Source: Rhizobium sp. Q54 (lineage in GTDB: Bacteria > Pseudomonadota > Alphaproteobacteria > Rhizobiales > Beijerinckiaceae). From it: 9,732 nucleotides of DNA. The number at the start of each line of letters is the position of its first letter. The stretch's first letter is position 1. A program made the position numbers and the translations under genes. The notes below the pieces were generated by a model that searched no databases, was not told the DNA's origin, and saw only the letters and a list, made by a program, of their open reading frames with translations. Where the stretch lies: NCBI GenBank assembly GCA_945901195.1, contig CAMDKB010000145.1:1-9732 (forward strand). Direction: 5' to 3'. This document shows positions 6,494 to 9,732 of this stretch, one piece after another.

Positions 6494-7249
6494 ATGTCTG
6501 CATCCCATCCGCTTTCGGCCCGCCTGATAGAAGCGCGCCGCACGCGCAAATATCTGAGCCTTGACCCTGCTATCACCTGCAAGGATTTAGCAGAATCCTA
6601 TGCGGTGCAGGCCGAAGTTGCTGCCGGTCTCAACACCACTGTCGCTGGATGGAAAGTCGGCCTGATGCCAGACGGCGGCGGATGGGGTGCACCGGTATTT
6701 GCCTGCGACAGCATCGCTGATGGCGGCACGTTTAAATTTGATGGCGACATGAACAGCGTGAAAGTTGAGGCGGAACTTGCAGTGCGTTTTGGCCGCGATC
6801 TGCCAGCGCGTCCTGGGAAACCGTATTCGCGTGAAGAAATACTTGATGCTGTGCTGGAAATCTTTGCCGGCATTGAACTGGTGGGCACCCGTTTCAAACA
6901 GGGCGTTGAATTGCCATTTGCTACACGTCTGGCCGACAACTTCGCGAACAATGCTTATGCCACTGGTCCCGGCCTGAATGACTTTCGCAATCTCGATCTT
7001 TCGCAGATCCGCTGTGTTCTCAAGCAGGATGGCAAGGTGATCAGCGATCGTCTCGGCGGGCATCAGCAGGGCGACCCGATGACGCCGGTGATCGCTTTTG
7101 CAAACATGCAGACTGACCGGCTCGGCGGAATCAAGGCTGGGCAATTCATCACGACAGGCACGTTAACCAAGCCCTACGACCTTTCAACGGCAGTTACGCT
7201 TGAGGCGGAACTGGAGGGTGTGAGCCGGATTACGCTGAAAACAGCATGA
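6494..7249 (+). CDS. 2-keto-4-pentenoate hydratase (MhpD) family protein
   Basis: The 251-residue product belongs to the fumarylacetoacetate hydrolase-fold hydratase/decarboxylase group. These enzymes add water to 2-hydroxypenta-2,4-dienoate-type compounds in meta-cleavage pathways or decarboxylate 4-oxalocrotonate, using a divalent metal. The conserved features are in order: AGWKVGL (51-57), VEAELAVRFGRDL (91-103) with Glu92 and Glu94, GIELVGTRF (126-134) with Glu128, ADNFANNAYATGPG (147-160), and GQFITTGTLTKPY (216-228). Glu92, Glu94 and Glu128 occupy the positions of the metal ligands known in MhpD. The length is close to that of MhpD. AGGAG lies six bases before the ATG. It is 28 bp downstream of the lipoprotein gene and is the last gene of the operon. 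The exact substrate and the choice between hydratase and decarboxylase are not determinable here. Confidence 0.88.
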   Translation: MSASHPLSARLIEARRTRKYLSLDPAITCKDLAESYAVQAEVAAGLNTTVAGWKVGLMPDGGGWGAPVFACDSIADGGTFKFDGDMNSVKVEAELAVRFGRDLPARPGKPYSREEILDAVLEIFAGIELVGTRFKQGVELPFATRLADNFANNAYATGPGLNDFRNLDLSQIRCVLKQDGKVISDRLGGHQQGDPMTPVIAFANMQTDRLGGIKAGQFITTGTLTKPYDLSTAVTLEAELEGVSRITLKTA

Positions 7250-7303
7250 TTAACCGCCGTTAGAGCGCAACTACCCCGATATGGTGAAGGGCCGTTAAAG
7301 TTC

Positions 7304-7321
7304 TTTCGATTTTTATCGAAA
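7304..7321. repeat. AT-rich inverted repeat downstream of the hydratase gene
   Basis: TTTCGAT (7304-7310) and ATCGAAA (7315-7321) form a perfect 7-bp inverted repeat around TTTT. It has few G-C pairs and no T-tract follows on the plus strand, so it is a poor terminator. It lies in the -35/spacer zone of the CATAAT box at 7329-7334 (TTCGAT at 7305-7310 is 18 bp upstream), so it could instead be an operator for the next gene. Confidence 0.35.
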
Positions 7322-7394
7322 TAAGCGGCATAATAACGGGACAAATGAATATCGATTGCGTGCTCGTGCGGGAACAGGCCGTTGACCGCATTCA

Positions 7395-7426
7395 CCACAT
7401 TCGCTGGCTTACGCCCGCGAATGTGG
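7395..7426. repeat. Strong hairpin in the leader of the small membrane-protein gene
   Basis: CCACATTCGC (7395-7404) and GCGAATGTGG (7417-7426) are perfect 10-bp inverted copies. Inside the 12-nt loop GGC (7406-7408) can pair with GCC (7413-7415) after one T/C mismatch, leaving a TTAC tetraloop. It ends 51 bp before the ATG at 7478. No T-tract follows, so it is not an intrinsic terminator. A leader RNA structure, an operator or a dispersed palindromic repeat are all possible. Confidence 0.6.
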
Positions 7427-7477
7427 CATCTTCCAGCCTCACCCGAAGATTATGGTCAGCACTACCGGGGATTGGCA

Positions 7478-7792
7478 ATGAACATCACAAACTGGCTCGC
7501 ACAAGTCTATCTTTCAGAACATTTCATTCGCACGGCGCTTGTATTTGTCGTCTTCTCAACGGCCATGGGACATTTTCTGGATCGTATCATGGGCCGATCA
7601 AGCTTTGGCGTAACGGCCAATGTGATCGTCGTGTTTTTTGCGGTCGCAGCGGCGGCGTCAGTCAACAACAGGCGCATCTTCATGCTGATGCCCGATGATA
7701 CCATGCGCATCAGCACGGTTGCCGTGATAATCGGATGCAGCATCCTCATCCTGTTCGCTACGATGCGCCAGATTGTGCGCGACCACGCGTGA
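7478..7792 (+). CDS. Small inner-membrane protein of unknown function, three predicted TM segments
   Basis: The 104-residue product has three hydrophobic segments at about 17-35 (FIRTALVFVVFSTAMG), 43-61 (FGVTANVIVVFFAVAAAA) and 79-96 (STVAVIIGCSILILFA). Short polar links HFLDRIMGR and NNRRIFMLMPDD separate them, and the C-terminus is basic (MRQIVRDHA). I recognise no family. The frame is open back to 7382, but those residues are non-hydrophobic and atypical, and the ATG at 7478 gives a sensible N-terminus; the ribosome site (GGGGATTGG) is weak. Other frames here are open too (one of 117 codons from 7345), but only this one yields clean membrane segments. It is convergent with the hydrolase genes and probably has its own promoter, since 228 bp separate it from the hydratase gene. 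Confidence 0.7.
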   Translation: MNITNWLAQVYLSEHFIRTALVFVVFSTAMGHFLDRIMGRSSFGVTANVIVVFFAVAAAASVNNRRIFMLMPDDTMRISTVAVIIGCSILILFATMRQIVRDHA

Positions 7793-7800
7793 TCGCGCAC
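7775..7800. terminator. GC-rich hairpin at the convergent gene junction, possible bidirectional terminator
   Basis: GTGCGCGA (7775-7782) and TCGCGCAC (7793-7800) are perfect 8-bp inverted copies. The loop itself contains the palindrome CACGCGTG, and the stop codon of the membrane-protein gene lies in the loop. It sits in the 20-bp gap between converging genes, where transcripts from both sides must end. No T-tract follows in either direction, so termination would be inefficient or factor-dependent. Confidence 0.35.
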
Positions 7801-7812
7801 CTGGCAAGTTCG

Positions 7813-8649
7813 CTATTCCTGTTCGATGAAATAGCGCCCGTCGCGGCGCTTCACATAACCAAAGCCCGGGAAGTCCAGATGCATCCCGGCGATACGCGTA
7901 CGGTCTGCGGCGGTCTGGTCAAGCAGGAGCATGCGTGACCTGACCGCCTGCTGAGGATCGGTATCGAAGATGAATGCGATATCGGGCCTCTGCAATTGCA
8001 GGAAATCCATGTGGATCGTGTCGCCCCAGATCATCAGGCTTTCGCCGCCGCCTTCTACAATCCAGGCGTTATGGCCGGGCGTATGCCCTGGCGACATCTG
8101 CGCATGGATGCCGGGGAGAAACTCGCAGTTGGAAATGCGTGTGATCTGTTTTGCATAAGGCACAACGGATGCTTTTGCCCGTACCATATTGCCGCGCTGG
8201 CGATCATGGGCGGCTTCGGAGAGGTCGCGCTCTACCCAGAATTTGTATTCAGCGTCCTGCACCACAACTTCGGCTTTTGGAAACCAGGCGTTGCCCGCAC
8301 CATCAATCAGTCCATTGGAATGATCGGGGTGAATATGCGTTAACAGGACATGAGTGATGCTATCGAGCGATTTGCCTGCAGCGACGAGGTTTTCCGGCAA
8401 TTTGCCAAGCGCCGGGCCCATCGTGTCGCCCGAGCCTGCATCAACCAGCGCACGCACGCCGCGTCCTTCGATAAGAAACGCGTTCACCGCCAGAAACACG
8501 GGATCGTTGAGCCCCTTGCCGCTGATCTTCTGCGTCATCTCCTTGTCGACACCGATCGTTACATCGATGGTTGTCTGAAAGATGCCGTCGCTGAATGCCG
8601 TGACCGTATAATCACCCATCTTGATGGATGCGTTTGCCTGCCCTGTCAT
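7813..8649 (-). CDS. Metallo-beta-lactamase-fold hydrolase (downstream paralog)
   Basis: The 278-residue product has the complete dinuclear metal signature of the MBL fold: THIHPDH with His105, His107, Asp109 and His110, His189 in SPGHTPGH, Asp210 in IWGD, and His257 in GMHLDFPGFG. The family hydrolyses esters, lactones, phosphotriesters or thioesters; the overall pattern (N-terminal extension, FLIEGRG before the first strand, GMHxxFPGFG near the end) resembles the group containing methyl parathion hydrolase and some lactonases, from memory. No signal peptide is seen. An in-frame GTG lies 12 bp upstream at 8661, but the ATG at 8649 has GGAGG five bases upstream, and that GTG overlaps the ribosome site. 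It follows its paralog by 26 bp, so the two are probably cotranscribed. The substrate is unknown. Confidence 0.92.
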   Translation of the reverse strand: MTGQANASIKMGDYTVTAFSDGIFQTTIDVTIGVDKEMTQKISGKGLNDPVFLAVNAFLIEGRGVRALVDAGSGDTMGPALGKLPENLVAAGKSLDSITHVLLTHIHPDHSNGLIDGAGNAWFPKAEVVVQDAEYKFWVERDLSEAAHDRQRGNMVRAKASVVPYAKQITRISNCEFLPGIHAQMSPGHTPGHNAWIVEGGGESLMIWGDTIHMDFLQLQRPDIAFIFDTDPQQAVRSRMLLLDQTAADRTRIAGMHLDFPGFGYVKRRDGRYFIEQE

Positions 8650-8675
8650 AAAGTCCTCCACATTTGCTGGTTTGA

Positions 8676-9500
8676 TTATTCAGCCGCCAGCTCATATTTG
8701 CCGCCACGCTTCACGATATACGCAAAGCCCGGAAATTCCAGATGCATGCCTGCAACGCGGGTCCGGTCGGCGGAAACCTGGTCCAGAAGCCGCATGCGGG
8801 ACGCCGCGCCCATCGCCGGATCGACATCCACATTGAAGCCAATCTCCGGATGCGCGAGTTGCAAGCGCGTGAGATGAATCGTGTCGCCCCAAATCATCAA
8901 GCTGTCGCCATCATCCTCGACGATCCAGCATGAATGGCCGGGTGTGTGACCGGGCGAAACCCGCGCCAGAATTCCCGGCAGCGCCTCGCCATCTTGCACG
9001 CGGCGCATGCGCTTCTGATACGGCGCGCAAACTTGCTGCGCGGCTTGCCGGTTTCTTTGAATGCGTTCGTTGGACGATTGCGATGGTTCAGTATCGAGCC
9101 AGAACCGGGCTTCAGTCTCATGGGCAATCAATTCGGCATTTGGGAAAACCGCAGCGCCAGCGCCATCAATCAGGCCGTTGCTATGATCGGGGTGAAAATG
9201 CGTCAGCAACACATGGGTGATCGCGGCAAGTGGTTTTCCCGCGGCAATCAGATTGGTGGTCAATTTGCCCAGGCCCGGACCACGCGTGTTGCCGCAGCCT
9301 GTGTCTACCAGCGCACAAATACCCCGTCCTTCGATCAGGAATGTGTTCACTGCGAAAATGACTGGCTCGGGATTTTCACTGCCAGTGAAGGCGCGAATGA
9401 CGGCGGTGTCGCTGGCGCCTGCGCCCTCTATTGTGGTTTGCAGACGGCCATCGCTGAACGCTGTAATTGTATAGCCGCCGATTGCGATTGAATCCGCCAC
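8676..9500 (-). CDS. Metallo-beta-lactamase-fold hydrolase (upstream paralog, GTG start)
   Basis: The 274-residue product is closely similar to the protein encoded downstream (shared blocks TAFSDG, LIEGRG, HPDHSNGLIDGAG, SPGHTPGH, LMIWGDTIH, GMHLxFPGF). Its metal ligands are all present: His101, His103, Asp105, His106, His185, Asp206 and His253. The two proteins differ most at residues 28-45 and 130-175, the regions likely to shape the pocket, so substrates may differ. No signal peptide is seen. The start is a GTG at 9500 with GGAGG five bases upstream; no nearby in-frame ATG fits better, and the N-terminus MADSIAIGGYTITAFSDG aligns with the paralog. It is the first gene of a two-gene unit. 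Confidence 0.92.
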   Translation of the reverse strand: MADSIAIGGYTITAFSDGRLQTTIEGAGASDTAVIRAFTGSENPEPVIFAVNTFLIEGRGICALVDTGCGNTRGPGLGKLTTNLIAAGKPLAAITHVLLTHFHPDHSNGLIDGAGAAVFPNAELIAHETEARFWLDTEPSQSSNERIQRNRQAAQQVCAPYQKRMRRVQDGEALPGILARVSPGHTPGHSCWIVEDDGDSLMIWGDTIHLTRLQLAHPEIGFNVDVDPAMGAASRMRLLDQVSADRTRVAGMHLEFPGFAYIVKRGGKYELAAE

Positions 9501-9556
9501 GTCTGCCTCCCAGTATCTTGCCGGTTTTTTGGCAGCAACAAAGCATGGCGCGCGTC

Positions 9557-9568
9557 GTCTGACCAGAC
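9557..9568. promoter_or_regulatory. Short dyad upstream of the hydrolase pair
   Basis: GTCTG (9557-9561) and CAGAC (9564-9568) flank AC to give a 12-bp dyad, 57 bp upstream of the GTG start. The position suits an operator. It is short and could be chance, and no convincing promoter was found for the hydrolase genes in 9501-9671. Confidence 0.2.
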
Positions 9569-9671
9569 AGCAGCTTTAACCGCCCAGGGCAATCGGGTGA
9601 AGAAGTCCGTGACAATCTGGTGAAAGGCTGAATCTGTCGCGGTCCACTGATTCTTGAGGTGGAGCACGACG

Positions 9672-9732
9672 ATGGCGCATGATGGACTGGACTTCGCGGC
9701 GGCTGTTGAGACGACAAGTTTTCTTCGTTACT
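9672..9732 (+). CDS. Possible N-terminal fragment of a divergent plus-strand gene
   Basis: An ATG at 9672 opens a frame that stays open to the window end (20 codons, beginning MAHDGLDF). A GGAG lies seven bases upstream and an in-frame stop precedes it at 9648-9650. It would be divergent from the hydrolase pair across about 170 bp. The fragment is too short to assign a family, and minus-strand frames are also open here. Confidence 0.3.
   Translation, partial: MAHDGLDFAAAVETTSFLRY

Larger units (their letters stand above)
7250..7477. other. Non-coding stretch between hydratase gene and small membrane-protein gene
   Basis: No convincing gene is seen in these 228 bp. They contain an AT-rich 7-bp hairpin (7304-7321), a possible -10 box CATAAT (7329-7334) and a strong GC-rich hairpin (7395-7426). 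There is no classical terminator with a T-tract after the hydratase gene. Confidence 0.6.

Noticed and set aside
7345..7698. 117-codon plus-strand frame overlapping the membrane-protein gene
   Set aside because: Its translation is rich in His, Arg, Cys and Ser and lacks order, while the overlapping frame gives clean transmembrane segments. The good hairpin would also fall inside it.
9511..9540. Promoter TTGTTG-N18-GATACT for the hydrolase pair on the minus strand
   Set aside because: The -10 box would lie only 11 bases before the GTG start, so the transcript would lose most of the GGAGG ribosome site.

Overview
The window looks like chromosomal DNA from a moderately GC-rich proteobacterium, most likely an alphaproteobacterium and perhaps a member of Hyphomicrobiales. 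This rests on base composition, dense gene packing, G/C-ending codons and the gene families present; there is no rRNA, tRNA or marker gene to fix the taxon. No transposase, integrase, CRISPR array or phage gene is visible.

Region 1 (about 1-3899) is a three-gene operon on the minus strand. It encodes the FAD-binding, [2Fe-2S] and molybdopterin-binding subunits of a xanthine dehydrogenase/aldehyde oxidase-type molybdenum hydroxylase, in the order M-S-L. Each stop codon is one base from the next start, and the operon ends in a clear Rho-independent terminator at 154-191. A possible C-terminal fragment of an unrelated plus-strand gene occupies 1-90.

Region 2 (3900-4085) is a 186-bp divergent promoter region. 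It holds a candidate sigma70-type promoter in each direction and a nested, roughly coaxial dyad between them that could be an operator. No regulator gene lies in the window.

Region 3 (4086-7249) is a plus-strand operon. It encodes a large thiamine-diphosphate enzyme related to acetolactate synthase and benzoylformate decarboxylase, a small lipoprotein of unknown function, and a hydratase of the 2-keto-4-pentenoate hydratase (MhpD) family. With region 1 this reads as a divergent catabolic module. The molybdenum enzyme would hydroxylate or oxidise a ring or aldehyde, the ThDP enzyme would make or break a C-C bond next to a carbonyl, and the hydratase would process a 2-oxo-alkenoate. The substrate cannot be read from the sequence, and the pathway is an inference from gene context.

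Region 4 (7250-7800) holds a 228-bp non-coding stretch with a strong hairpin upstream of a 104-residue membrane protein of unknown function. A GC-rich hairpin sits at the convergent junction with region 5.

Region 5 (7813-9500, minus strand) contains two tandem, clearly paralogous metallo-beta-lactamase-fold hydrolases with complete metal-binding motifs. They are separated by 26 bp. Upstream of them is a short non-coding region and the possible start of a divergent plus-strand gene at 9672 that runs off the window.
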